This document shows positions 1 through 7,502 of a stretch of 23,680 nucleotides of DNA, piece after piece. Below the pieces are notes generated by a model. It made no database searches. It was not told the DNA's origin and saw nothing but the letters and a program-made list of their open reading frames with translations. A program made the translations under genes and the position numbers. This DNA is from CAWEHQ01 sp051001995 (GTDB taxonomy: Bacteria > Actinomycetota > Thermoleophilia > Solirubrobacterales > Thermoleophilaceae). Where the stretch lies: assembly GCA_051001995.1 (NCBI GenBank), contig JBPCMT010000120.1:1-23680 (forward strand). The letters run 5' to 3'. Position 1 is the first letter of the stretch; each line of letters opens with the position of its first letter.

Positions 1-24
1 GCCGGCCCCGCGGTCACGGCGCCG

Positions 25-288
25 GTGGCCGAGGAGGGCGGCGGCCGGCCGCGCGTGCGCCAGGGGGTCGTCGTGTCCGACAAGGCCCAGAAGACGATCA
101 CCATCCGGATCGATGTCACCCGGCGGCACCGCACCTACAAGAAGATCGTCCGCTCGTCGTCGACCCTCCACGTCCACGACGAGCGCGACGAGGCGCACGA
201 AGGCGACACCGTCCGGGTCGTCGAGAGCCGGCCGCTCAGCGCCCGCAAGCGCTGGCGGCTCGTCGAGGTCCTGGAGCGCGCCCGATGA
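25..288 (+). CDS. rpsQ: 30S ribosomal protein S17
   Basis: Primary 16S rRNA-binding protein of the small subunit. The 87-residue product has the S17 OB-fold pattern: GVVVSDKAQKTITIRI near residues 14-29, then the conserved HDERDEAHEGDTV and ESRPLSARKRWRLVEVL near the C-terminus. The frame is open to the left edge of the window, so the start is uncertain. GTG at 25 has no clear Shine-Dalgarno sequence. GTG at 55 would give a 77-residue protein beginning just before the conserved core. rpmC (L29) would be expected just upstream, outside the window. The stop overlaps the rplN start (ATGA), which suggests translational coupling. Identity is certain from motifs and order; only the start is in doubt. 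Confidence 0.95.
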   Translation: MAEEGGGRPRVRQGVVVSDKAQKTITIRIDVTRRHRTYKKIVRSSSTLHVHDERDEAHEGDTVRVVESRPLSARKRWRLVEVLERAR

Positions 289-653
289 TCCAGACCGAGA
301 GCCGACTGCGGGTCGCCGACAACACCGGCGCCCGCGAGCTGCTCTGCATCCGCGTGAGCGGCGGATCGTCACGCCGCTACGCCGGCGTCGGCGACGTGAT
401 CGTCGGCACGGTCAAGCAGGCCATCCCGCACGGCTCGGTGCGCAAGGGCGAGGTGGTCCAGGCGGTCGTCGTCCGCACGCGCAAGCAGTTCGGCCGCGAC
501 GACGGGACCTACATCGCCTTCGACGAGAACGCGGCGGTCCTGATCGACGGCCAGCAGAACCCGCGCGGCACCCGCATCTTCGGCCCGGTGGCGCGCGAGC
601 TGCGCGACCGCAACTTCATGCGGATCGTCTCGCTGGCTCCGGAGGTGCTCTGA
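285..653 (+). CDS. rplN: 50S ribosomal protein L14
   Basis: Large-subunit protein at the subunit interface, contacting 23S rRNA and L19. It is 122 residues, the standard length. It opens with MIQTESRLRVADNTGARE, the L14 signature, and ends with the usual FGPVARELRDRNFMRIVSLAPEVL-like tail. The ATG overlaps the rpsQ stop by four bases. No unusual insertion or substitution was noticed. Confidence 0.98.
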   Translation: MIQTESRLRVADNTGARELLCIRVSGGSSRRYAGVGDVIVGTVKQAIPHGSVRKGEVVQAVVVRTRKQFGRDDGTYIAFDENAAVLIDGQQNPRGTRIFGPVARELRDRNFMRIVSLAPEVL

Positions 654-658
654 CGGCC

Positions 659-997
659 ATGGCCAAGGGCCTTCGCATCAAGCGCGACGACACCGTCAAG
701 GTCATCACCGGCAAGGACCGCGGCAAGACCGGGCGCGTCCTGCGGGTGGATCCGGGCCGCCGGCGCGTCTTCGTGGAGGGCCTCAACATGCGCAAGCGCC
801 ACGAGCGACCGCAACAGGTCCCGGGCACCCAGCGCGGCTCGGAGGTCGGCGGCGTCGTGGAGTCCGAGGGGCCGATCCACGTCTCGAACGTGATGCTGCT
901 CGACCCCAACTCCGGCGAGCCCTCGCGGGTGGGCGTCCGGCGCGAGGACGGCCGCCGCGTGCGGGTGGCCCGGCGGTCCGGGGAGAAGATCGACTGA
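659..997 (+). CDS. rplX: 50S ribosomal protein L24
   Basis: Assembly-initiating protein that binds the 5' part of 23S rRNA. The 112 residues begin MAKGLRIKRDDTVKVITGKD, the KOW motif with its conserved GKDRGKTGRV loop (residues about 18-27). VEGLNMRKRH follows near residues 39-48. The start is ATG at 659, five bases after the rplN stop; longer versions of this frame extend back into rplN and are not credible. The stop shares one base with the rplE start (TGATG). Length and motifs match bacterial L24. Confidence 0.97.
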   Translation: MAKGLRIKRDDTVKVITGKDRGKTGRVLRVDPGRRRVFVEGLNMRKRHERPQQVPGTQRGSEVGGVVESEGPIHVSNVMLLDPNSGEPSRVGVRREDGRRVRVARRSGEKID

Positions 998-1782
998 TGG
1001 CCGTCGCGCAAGCCACCGTCGTGCCGCGCCTTCAGGAGCGCTACGAGCGAGAGATCAGGGCCGCCCTCGGGGAGCGCTTCGGCTATTCGAGCCCGATGCA
1101 GGCCCCGCGCCTCTCGAAGATCACGCTCAACATGGGGGTCGGCGAGGCCAAGCAGGACGACAAGGTTCTCGACGCCGCGCTCGACCAGCTGACGACGATC
1201 GCCGGCCAGCGCCCGAGTGTACGCCGGGCGCGCAAGTCGATCGCGGCCTTCAAGCTGCGCGACGGGATGCCGGTCGGGGTCGCCGTCACCCTGCGCCACG
1301 CGCGGATGTACGAGTTCCTCGACCGGCTGATGTCGATCGCGATCCCGCGCGTCCGCGACTTCCGCGGCCTGAGCCCCCGCGCCTTCGACGGCCGCGGGAA
1401 CTACTCGCTGGGCATCCGCGAGCAGATCATCTTCCCCGAGATCGACTACGACTCGATCGACCAGGTTCGCGGGCTCGACGTGACGATCACGACCACGGCT
1501 CCGACCGATGAGGAGGCGTTCGCCCTGCTCGAGGCGTTCGGGATGCCGTTCACGCGCGAGGGCCGCCCGGGCGACGCCGAGGCCGAAGAGGGCCGCGCGG
1601 CACAGGAGGAGGAGCGCCGCAAGGAGGAGGCGCGCGCCCGTGCCGAGGCCGAGCAGGTGGCGCTCGACCAGCTCAAGGAGGAGAACCCGGAGGCCTACGA
1701 GCGACCCGAGCCGCGTTCCGACGAAGAGGCCGGGGAGGGCGACGGGTCGCCCGCCGCCGCCGGCGAGAGCGACCAGAGCTAG
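997..1782 (+). CDS. rplE: 50S ribosomal protein L5 with acidic C-terminal extension
   Basis: L5 binds 5S rRNA and touches the P-site tRNA and S13. Residues 1-188 align with ordinary L5: LQERYEREI at the N-terminus, the KITLNMGVGEAKQD segment near residues 41-54, RDFRGLSPRAFDGRGNYSLG near 120-139, and DVTITTTAPTDEEAFALLEAFGMPF at the end of the core. Typical L5 is about 180-190 residues; this protein is 261. The extra 73 residues (189-261) are a charged, probably helical stretch rich in Glu, Ala and Arg (around AAQEEERRKEEARARAEAEQ), followed by an acidic Pro/Gly/Ser tail. No stop or frameshift separates it from the core, and codon use does not change, so it appears to be a genuine part of the protein. 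Its role is unknown. Confidence 0.97.
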   Translation: MAVAQATVVPRLQERYEREIRAALGERFGYSSPMQAPRLSKITLNMGVGEAKQDDKVLDAALDQLTTIAGQRPSVRRARKSIAAFKLRDGMPVGVAVTLRHARMYEFLDRLMSIAIPRVRDFRGLSPRAFDGRGNYSLGIREQIIFPEIDYDSIDQVRGLDVTITTTAPTDEEAFALLEAFGMPFTREGRPGDAEAEEGRAAQEEERRKEEARARAEAEQVALDQLKEENPEAYERPEPRSDEEAGEGDGSPAAAGESDQS

Positions 1783-1796
1783 CCTCAGGGAGACCG

Positions 1797-1982
1797 ATGG
1801 CCAAGACCTCACAGGTGGTGCGCCAGCGCCGCCCCGCGAAGTTCAAGGTGCGCAACTACAACCGCTGCCGCCGCTGCGGACGCCCGCGCGCCTACCTGCG
1901 CAAGTTCGGGCTCTGCCGGATCTGCCTGCGCGAGGTGGCGCACGAGGGCATCGTTCCCGGCCTGACCAAGTCCAGCTGGTAG
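1797..1982 (+). CDS. rpsN: 30S ribosomal protein S14, type Z (zinc-binding)
   Basis: Short 61-residue S14 of the zinc-binding type, located in the 30S head. The zinc ligands are C24, C27, C40 and C43 in the pattern CRRCGRP...CRIC. The C-terminus VPGLTKSSW is the usual S14 ending. It lies 14 bases after rplE and 13 before rpsH. Many actinobacteria carry a second, zinc-free S14 elsewhere for zinc starvation; none is present in this window. Confidence 0.98.
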   Translation: MAKTSQVVRQRRPAKFKVRNYNRCRRCGRPRAYLRKFGLCRICLREVAHEGIVPGLTKSSW

Positions 1983-1995
1983 GAGCCTCTCTGCG

Positions 1996-2394
1996 ATGAC
2001 GATGACCGACCCGATCGCCGACTTCCTCACGCGCGTGCGCAACGCCCTCCAGGCCGACATGGAGGAGGTCGACATGCCGGCCTCGCGATTCAAGGCCGAG
2101 CTCGCCCGCCTCCTGTCCGAGCAGGGCTACATCGAGGGCTACTCCACCGAGCCGGCGCGGGTGGGCGACACGCTGCGGCTGCGCCTCAAGTACACCGAGG
2201 ACCGCCGCCCCGTGATCTCGGGCCTTCGGCGGGTCTCGCGGCCCGGCCGGCGCACCTACGTCGGCCACGGCGAGGTCCCGCGGGTGCTCGGCGGCATGGG
2301 AACGGCGATTGTCTCCACGTCGCGCGGCGTCATGACCGGCCACGATGCGAGGCGCGAGGGCGTGGGTGGAGAGGTGGTCGCGCATGTCTGGTGA
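1996..2394 (+). CDS. rpsH: 30S ribosomal protein S8
   Basis: Central-domain 16S rRNA-binding protein and, in enterobacteria, the translational repressor of the spc operon. The 132 residues start MTMTDPIADFLTRVRNAL, contain YIEGY and the VISGLRRVSRPGRR region, and end with the strongly conserved GTAIVSTSRGVMTGHDAR and VGGEVVAHVW. ATG at 1996 is preferred over the in-frame ATG two codons later, because it puts the usual number of residues before DPIADFLTR. No sequence evidence for autoregulation was examined. Confidence 0.97.
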   Translation: MTMTDPIADFLTRVRNALQADMEEVDMPASRFKAELARLLSEQGYIEGYSTEPARVGDTLRLRLKYTEDRRPVISGLRRVSRPGRRTYVGHGEVPRVLGGMGTAIVSTSRGVMTGHDARREGVGGEVVAHVW

Positions 2395-2418
2395 GCCGTT
2401 GGCTTGTGGAGTCGTCGC

Positions 2419-2952
2419 GTGAGCCGCATCGGCAGGCAGCCGATCCCGGTGCCCGAGGGCGTGACGGTCGCGATCGAGCCCGGGCTCGTCACGGTCAACG
2501 GCCCGAAGGGCGAGCTCCAGGAGCGAGTCGCGCGCGACATCTCGGTCGAGCAGGACGACGGTCAGCTGCTGGTCAAGCGCCCGAGCGACCGCGGCGAGCA
2601 CCGCGCGCTGCACGGGCTCACGCGCAGCCTGATCGCGAACATGGTGCACGGCGTGACCGAGGGCTTCGAGAAGCGGCTGGAGATCCAGGGCGTGGGCTAT
2701 CGCGCGCAGCTCCGCGGGCGCGACATCGAGCTCGCGATCGGCTTCTCGCACCCGGTCCAGGTCCACGCGCCGGACGGCATCGAGCTCGAGGTCCCGGCCC
2801 CGACGCAGGTGGTGGTGCGCGGGACCTCCAAGCAGGTCGTCGGCGAGGTCGCCGCCCGGATTCGCAAGGTCCGCCCGCCCGAGCCGTACAAGGGCAAGGG
2901 GATCCGCTACGCCGGCGAGCACGTCCAGCGGAAGGTCGGGAAGCGCGCGTGA
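2419..2952 (+). CDS. rplF: 50S ribosomal protein L6
   Basis: L6 lies near the factor-binding centre of the large subunit, beside the sarcin-ricin loop. The chosen GTG at 2419 gives 177 residues beginning (M)SRIGRQPIPVPEGV, exactly where L6 proteins normally start. It is preceded by GGAG at 2408-2411 with a seven-base spacer. An upstream TTG at 2404 would add five non-conserved residues. VNGPKGEL in the first half and the C-terminal PPEPYKGKGIRY are L6 signatures. The last four bases (GTGA) overlap the rplR start. Confidence 0.97.
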   Translation: MSRIGRQPIPVPEGVTVAIEPGLVTVNGPKGELQERVARDISVEQDDGQLLVKRPSDRGEHRALHGLTRSLIANMVHGVTEGFEKRLEIQGVGYRAQLRGRDIELAIGFSHPVQVHAPDGIELEVPAPTQVVVRGTSKQVVGEVAARIRKVRPPEPYKGKGIRYAGEHVQRKVGKRA

Positions 2953-3302
2953 GCACTCAGACCAAGCCAGCCCAACGCCTGCGCCGCCGCCGGCGCGTAC
3001 GCGCGAAGGTGCGCGGCACCGCGGAGCGACCGCGGCTGTCGGTGTTCCGCTCGAACCGCGGCGTCCAGGCGCAGCTGATCGACGACGTCGCCGCGCGGAC
3101 GATCGCGGGGGTCGCGTGGACGGAGCCCGAGCTGCGCGAGCTCGCCCGGATGGAGCAGGCGTCGAAGGCGGGCGAGCTGATCGCGAGCCGCGGCAAGGAG
3201 GCGGGAGTCGAGGCGTGCGTCTTCGACCGCGGCGGCTACCGCTATCACGGCCGCGTCAAGGCGCTAGCCGACGGCGCTCGCGAGGGCGGCCTGCGGTTCT
3301 GA
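2949..3302 (+). CDS. rplR: 50S ribosomal protein L18
   Basis: L18 binds 5S rRNA together with L5 and L25. The 117-residue frame starts at the GTG overlapping the rplF stop. It has a very basic N-terminus (QRLRRRRRVRAKV), then GTAERPRLSVFRSNRGVQAQLIDD, the core L18 motif. It ends FDRGGYRYHGRVKALADGAREGGLRF, also typical. Length is normal. A much longer version of this frame reaches back across rplF but is only its shadow. Confidence 0.97.
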   Translation: MSTQTKPAQRLRRRRRVRAKVRGTAERPRLSVFRSNRGVQAQLIDDVAARTIAGVAWTEPELRELARMEQASKAGELIASRGKEAGVEACVFDRGGYRYHGRVKALADGAREGGLRF

Positions 3303-3332
3303 TGCCCGCCCGGCCGCGAAAGAGCTCTTCGC

Positions 3333-3338
3333 TACCGT
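3333..3338 (+). promoter_or_regulatory. Candidate -10 box before rpsE
   Basis: TACCGT lies ten bases before the rpsE ATG, in the 46-base gap after rplR, one of the larger gaps in this part of the operon. It fits the TANNNT pattern seen before other starts in the window. No -35 is clear. It could be an internal promoter or chance. Confidence 0.3.
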
Positions 3339-3348
3339 TGGATCGCTG

Positions 3349-4008
3349 ATGGCACGGGGAGACACACGCAGCTCGGGGCGCGGCGGGCCCGCGTCGGACC
3401 TCCAGGAGCGCGTCGTGGAGATCAACCGCGTCGCCAAGGTGGTCAAGGGCGGCCGCCGCTTCTCGTTCACCGCGCTGGTCGTGGTGGGCGACGAGCGCTC
3501 GCGCGTAGGCGTGGGCTACGGCAAGGCCAACGAGGTGCCGCTCGCGATCCAGAAGGGCGTCGAGCGGGCGCGCAAGAACCTCTTCGAGGTGCCGCTCCAC
3601 GGCGCCACGATCACCCATCAGGTGACCGGCGTCCACGGCGCGGGCCGGGTGCTGCTGCGACCCGCGTCCGAGGGCACCGGGGTGATCGCGGGCGGCGGGG
3701 TGCGAGCGGTGCTCGAGCTCGCCGGGATTCGCGACGTCCTCTCGAAGTCGCTCGGCAGCCAGAACCCGACGAACCTGGTCAAGGCGACCGTGACCGGGCT
3801 CAAGGAGCTTCGCAGCCCCAGGGAGGTGGCCGAGCTTCGCGGGCTCACGATCCGGGAGGTGCTGGGGATCGGTGACCGGCGCGCGAACGGCGCCGCGGAC
3901 GGCCAGGGCGACGCGGCCGCCTCCGATGGACGGAACGAGCCTTCCGCCGCGACCCAGGACGACGCAGTCGCCACTCCGGCTACGTCCACCGAGGGCGAGA
4001 CGACCTGA
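3349..4008 (+). CDS. rpsE: 30S ribosomal protein S5
   Basis: S5 helps control decoding accuracy and mRNA unwinding at the entry channel. Core features are VVEINRVAKVVKGGRRFSF (residues 22-40), the FTALVVVGDERSRVGVGYGK double-stranded-RNA-binding-like segment, and GTGVIAGGGVRAVLELAGI (109-127). The protein has 219 residues against about 165-200 in most bacteria. The excess is a low-complexity Ala/Asp/Ser/Thr tail after residue 178. Such tails are common in actinobacterial S5. The stop shares its last base with the rpmD start (TGATG). A TACCGT box ten bases upstream may add local transcription. Confidence 0.97.
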   Translation: MARGDTRSSGRGGPASDLQERVVEINRVAKVVKGGRRFSFTALVVVGDERSRVGVGYGKANEVPLAIQKGVERARKNLFEVPLHGATITHQVTGVHGAGRVLLRPASEGTGVIAGGGVRAVLELAGIRDVLSKSLGSQNPTNLVKATVTGLKELRSPREVAELRGLTIREVLGIGDRRANGAADGQGDAAASDGRNEPSAATQDDAVATPATSTEGETT

Positions 4009-4184
4009 TGGCAAAGCTGACGCTCACCCAGCGCCGATCCACGAACGGCGCGAGCCCCAGGCAGCGCGCCGCGCTGCGGACGCTCGGGCTCGGCAAGATC
4101 GGCCGCACCGTCGAGCGGCCCGACGAGCCGACCGTGCGCGGCGCCGTCCGCGTCGTCGGGCACCTGGTCGAGGTCAAGGAGTAG
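4008..4184 (+). CDS. rpmD: 50S ribosomal protein L30
   Basis: Small 58-residue large-subunit protein. The translated sequence starts MAKLTLTQRRSTNGASPRQR, continues with LRTLGLGKIGRTVERPDEP (the L30 signature ALGLgKi..tV...d.P), and ends VRVVGHLVEVKE. It has no conserved cysteines. It overlaps the rpsE stop by one base and ends ten bases before rplO. Its place between rpsE and rplO is the standard one. Confidence 0.96.
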   Translation: MAKLTLTQRRSTNGASPRQRAALRTLGLGKIGRTVERPDEPTVRGAVRVVGHLVEVKE

Positions 4185-4194
4185 CGGGCTGGCG

Positions 4195-4680
4195 ATGGCT
4201 GACGAGATCGGTCTTCACACGCTCGAGCCGGCCCCCGGCTCACGCCACCGGCGCAAGCGCGTCGGCCGCGGCGAGGGGTCTGGCTTCGGCAAGACCGCCG
4301 GCCGCGGGCACAAGGGAGCCGGCGCGCGGTCGGGCGCCAAGTCGAGGAAGAACTTCGAGGGCGGGCAGATGCCCATCCACATGCGGATGCGCAAGCTGCG
4401 CGGGCCGCACATGAAGAAGTCGATGCCGTTCGAGCAGTTCCGCACGCGCACCCAGCCCGTGAACCTCCGCGACCTCGAGGAGCGATTCGACGAGGGCAGC
4501 GAGGTCACGCCCGAGTCGCTTCGCCGCGCCGGGCTAGCGACGCGCCGGGACGTCCCCGTGAAGGTCCTCGGCGAGGGCGAGCTCTCGAAGAAGCTGACCG
4601 TGCGGGCACACGCGTTCTCGCGCTCGGCGCGGGAGCGCATCGAGGCCGCGGGCGGCGCCTGCGCGATCGCCGACGGCTAG
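4195..4680 (+). CDS. rplO: 50S ribosomal protein L15
   Basis: Late-assembly large-subunit protein. The 161 residues begin MADEIGLHTLEPAPGSRHRR, then give the Gly/Arg/Lys-rich loop VGRGEGSGFGKTAGRGHKGA (about 23-42). FEGGQMPIHMRMRKLRG (54-70) and the C-terminal KVLGEGELSKKLTVRAHAFS are both characteristic. It lies 15 bases before secY, as in nearly all bacteria. Confidence 0.97.
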   Translation: MADEIGLHTLEPAPGSRHRRKRVGRGEGSGFGKTAGRGHKGAGARSGAKSRKNFEGGQMPIHMRMRKLRGPHMKKSMPFEQFRTRTQPVNLRDLEERFDEGSEVTPESLRRAGLATRRDVPVKVLGEGELSKKLTVRAHAFSRSARERIEAAGGACAIADG

Positions 4681-4695
4681 CCTCGGGCGAACCGC

Positions 4696-5967
4696 ATGCT
4701 CGCCACGCTCATCGGATCGCTGCGGATCGCCGACATCCGCAAGAAGCTCCTCTTCACCGCGGCGATGCTCGCGCTCTACCGGATCGGGTCCTACATCCCG
4801 GCGCCCGGCATCAACGTCGACGCGGTCGAGTCGCTGTCGGACAGCTTCTCCGGCTCCAACGTGCTCGGCTTCCTCAACCTGTTCTCCGGCGGCAGCCTCC
4901 AGCGCTTCGCGATCTTCGCGCTGGGGATCATGCCCTACATCACCGCCTCGATCATCATGCAGCTGATGCAGGTGGTCCTGCCCTCGCTCGAGAAGCTGCG
5001 CAAGGAGGGCGAGGTCGGGCAGCAGAAGATCACCCAGTACACGCGCTATCTGACCGTCGGGCTCTCCTTCGCCCAGTCGATCGGCTACGTCTTCCTCTTT
5101 CGCAGCTTCGGCGCCGGCACGGGAGCGGAGGTCGTCGACGGCTTCAACTTCGCGACCGTGCTCGTGATCGTGCTGACGCTCACCGCGGGCTCGATCCTGA
5201 TCATGTGGTTGGGCGAGCTGATCACGCAGCGCGGGATCGGCAACGGGATCTCGCTGATGATCTTCGCGAGCATCGTCGCCGGCCTGCCGCAGGGGATCTC
5301 GGCCTGGTGGACGAACCCGGATCAGGTCTTCAAGGTGATGATGCCGTTCATGGCGCTCGCGATCATCGCCGCGATCGTCTACATCCAGGAGGGCCAGCGC
5401 CGCATCCCGGTCCAGTACGCCAAGCGCGTCGTGGGGCGGCGGATGTCCGGCGGTGGCTCGACCTACCTCCCGCTGCGGGTCAATATGGCCGGCGTGATTC
5501 CGGTGATCTTCGCCGCCTCGATCATGGCCTTCCCGCCGACGATCGGCGAGCTCAGCCAGGCCGGCTGGGCCACCGACGTCGCGGCGCTCTTCAACCCGAA
5601 CGGCGCCGCCTTCCTGATCGGGCAGTCGCTGTTCATCATCGTCTTCACCTACTTCTATACGGCGGTCACGTTCAACCCGGTCGAGCAGGCCGACAACCTG
5701 AAGAAGTACGGAGGGTTCATTCCCGGGGTCAGGCCAGGACGGCCGACGGCCGAGTTCCTCGACCGCATCCTGGCCCGGCTGACGTTGCCAGGGGCGCTCT
5801 ATTTGGCCGCCGTCGCCGCGCTCCCCACGATCCTGATCAATCAGACCAGCGCCAACTTCTTCTTCGGCGGTACCTCGATCCTGATCGTCGTGGGGGTGGC
5901 GCTCGACACGATGAAGCAGCTCGAGGCGCAGATGATGATGCGCAACTACGAGGGCTTTCTGAAGTAG
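4696..5967 (+). CDS. secY: Preprotein translocase channel subunit SecY
   Basis: Central pore of the Sec translocon in the cytoplasmic membrane, working with SecE, SecG and SecA. The 423 residues read as about ten hydrophobic helices. Motifs include the first helix with ALYRIGSYIPAPGI, then FSGGSLQRFAIFALGIMPYI and the ITASIIMQLMQVVLPSLEKL stretch. The C5-loop signature IPGVRPG is at residues 342-348, followed by TAEFLDRILARLTLPGALYL. The C-terminal QLEAQMMMRNYEGFLK is also typical. Length is usual. It is followed by a 60-base gap with a candidate promoter for adk. Confidence 0.98.
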   Translation: MLATLIGSLRIADIRKKLLFTAAMLALYRIGSYIPAPGINVDAVESLSDSFSGSNVLGFLNLFSGGSLQRFAIFALGIMPYITASIIMQLMQVVLPSLEKLRKEGEVGQQKITQYTRYLTVGLSFAQSIGYVFLFRSFGAGTGAEVVDGFNFATVLVIVLTLTAGSILIMWLGELITQRGIGNGISLMIFASIVAGLPQGISAWWTNPDQVFKVMMPFMALAIIAAIVYIQEGQRRIPVQYAKRVVGRRMSGGGSTYLPLRVNMAGVIPVIFAASIMAFPPTIGELSQAGWATDVAALFNPNGAAFLIGQSLFIIVFTYFYTAVTFNPVEQADNLKKYGGFIPGVRPGRPTAEFLDRILARLTLPGALYLAAVAALPTILINQTSANFFFGGTSILIVVGVALDTMKQLEAQMMMRNYEGFLK

Positions 5968-6011
5968 CGCCCCGCGGCGCTCGCGGCCCCTGCCGGGCCG
6001 GCTCATCTCGA

Positions 6012-6017
6012 TACGCT
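6012..6017 (+). promoter_or_regulatory. Candidate -10 box before adk
   Basis: TACGCT ends ten bases before the adk GTG. The bases between are pyrimidine-rich (GCGCCCCCTC) and offer no Shine-Dalgarno site. That combination fits a very short-leader transcript starting around the adk start codon. No clear -35 was found. Confidence 0.4.
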
Positions 6018-6027
6018 GCGCCCCCTC

Positions 6028-6702
6028 GTGAGCGAGCTGAACCTAGTCATCCTCGGGCCCCCGGGCGCGGGCAAGGGCACCCAGGCCGAGCGGTTGGTGG
6101 AGGACTTCGACCTCCCCTACTACGCGACCGGCCACATCCTGCGGGCGGCGGTCAAGGAGCGGTCCGAGCTCGGGCAGAAGGCCCAGGAGTACATGGAGCG
6201 CGGCGACCTCGTGCCCGACGAGCTGATCGTCGAGGTCATCAGACAGCGCGTGGACGGCCCGGAGGCCGCCGACGGCTTCGTGCTGGACGGGTTTCCGCGC
6301 AAGGTGACCCAGGCCGACGTACTGGCGGAGGTCCTCGACGGCCTCGGGCGGCGACTCTCGGCAGCGATGCTGATCGACACGCCCGACGAGGAGGCGCTGC
6401 GGCGCCTGTCGGGACGGCGCGTCTGCGCGGACGACGACCACCTCTACCACGTCGAGTTCGACCCGCCGAGGGAGGAGGGCAAGTGTGATCAGGACGGCTC
6501 GGCGCTGATCCAGCGCGACGACGACAAGCCGGAGACCGTCAAGCGCCGGCTGGCCGTCTACCACGAGGAGACGACTCCGCTGATCGACTACTACGGGGAG
6601 CGCGGCCTTCTCCGTCGCTTCGACGGGAGCCGTCACCCGAAGGAGGTCAGCGACCACGTACGTGCGACGCTCGCGACGCTGCGCCTCGAGGACGAGCTCT
6701 AG
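6028..6702 (+). CDS. adk: Adenylate kinase
   Basis: Converts AMP and ATP to two ADP in the cytoplasm. The 224 residues contain the P-loop GPPGAGKGTQ at 10-19, the AMP-binding ATGHILRAAV region, DGFPR at 87-91 and the LID domain around 130-165. In long-LID enzymes the zinc site is usually CX2C plus CX2C or CX2D. Here it reads C133-X2-D136 and C153-X2-D156, so two of the four ligand positions are Asp. Arginines of the LID (RRV and QRDDD) are kept, so the enzyme is probably active. The GTG start is set by the conserved LVILGPPGAGKG spacing. It sits between secY and map as in many bacteria. Confidence 0.96.
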   Translation: MSELNLVILGPPGAGKGTQAERLVEDFDLPYYATGHILRAAVKERSELGQKAQEYMERGDLVPDELIVEVIRQRVDGPEAADGFVLDGFPRKVTQADVLAEVLDGLGRRLSAAMLIDTPDEEALRRLSGRRVCADDDHLYHVEFDPPREEGKCDQDGSALIQRDDDKPETVKRRLAVYHEETTPLIDYYGERGLLRRFDGSRHPKEVSDHVRATLATLRLEDEL

Positions 6703-6728
6703 ATGAGCGATTCCGACGGGTCGGCGGC

Positions 6729-7502
6729 GTGATCGTCCCGAAGTCGCCGGAGGAGATCGACAGGATCGCCGCCGCGGGCCGGATCCTCGCTCGCTGCCTG
6801 TCGCTCCTGCGCGGCAGAGCGGATGCGGGCGCTACCACGGGCGAGCTCGACCGGGCCGCCGAGCGCTTCATCCGATCCCACGGCGCCGAGCCCGCCTTCA
6901 AGGGCTACCGGGGGTTTCCCGGCTCGATCTGCGCGTCGCCGAACTCGATGATCGTCCACGGCATCCCGGGCCGCTACCGGCTCGGGCGCGGCGACATCCT
7001 CTCGCTCGACGTCGGCGTCGTGCTCGACGGCTGGGTGGCGGACGCGGCGGTGACGCTCGCGATCGGAGGTGTCACGCCGGTGGCCGGCCGGCTGCTCGCC
7101 TCCACCAGGCTCGCGCTGTTCGACGCGATCGAGTGCTGCCGCCCGGGCAAGCGCCTCGGCGACGTGTCGAACGCCGTCCAGCGGCGGGTCGAGGCCGATG
7201 GCCTCGCCGTGGTGCGGGCGCTCGTGGGGCACGGCGTGGGGCGCGAGATGCACGAGGACCCGCAGATCCCGAACTACGGCGAGCCCGGGACCGGCGTCGA
7301 GCTCGAGGCGGGCATGGTGCTGGCGATCGAGCCGATGGTGACTGCGGGCGCTCACGGCATCAGGGTGGGCTCCGACAACTGGGCGGTCTACTCCCAGGAC
7401 GGCTCGCTGGCCGCGCACTTCGAGCACACCGTGGCGGTCACCCCGGAGGGCCCGCGGATCCTGACCCCGTGGCACCTCCAGGAAGAGCGCCGGGCCGCCT
7501 GA
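6729..7502 (+). CDS. map: Methionine aminopeptidase, type I
   Basis: Removes the initiator methionine from nascent proteins using a dinuclear metal centre. All five metal ligands are visible: D94 (LSLDVGV), D105 (WVADAAV), H168 (GHGVGREMHEDP), E201 (AIEPM) and E232 (FEHT). H77 and H175 match the substrate-contact histidines. At 257 residues it is a normal type I enzyme. The GTG start at 6729 places IVPKSPEEIDRIAAAGRI at the N-terminus, as expected. It overlaps the stop of a nine-codon frame at 6703-6732 (GTGA), which might couple it to adk. infA normally comes next but is missing here. Confidence 0.96.
   Translation: MIVPKSPEEIDRIAAAGRILARCLSLLRGRADAGATTGELDRAAERFIRSHGAEPAFKGYRGFPGSICASPNSMIVHGIPGRYRLGRGDILSLDVGVVLDGWVADAAVTLAIGGVTPVAGRLLASTRLALFDAIECCRPGKRLGDVSNAVQRRVEADGLAVVRALVGHGVGREMHEDPQIPNYGEPGTGVELEAGMVLAIEPMVTAGAHGIRVGSDNWAVYSQDGSLAAHFEHTVAVTPEGPRILTPWHLQEERRAA

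Noticed and set aside
4534..6006. A 490-codon open frame on the - strand opposite secY
   Set aside because: It lies antisense to a certain secY gene and has Arg/Asp/His-rich composition with no family motif. Such frames are expected in DNA this rich in GC.
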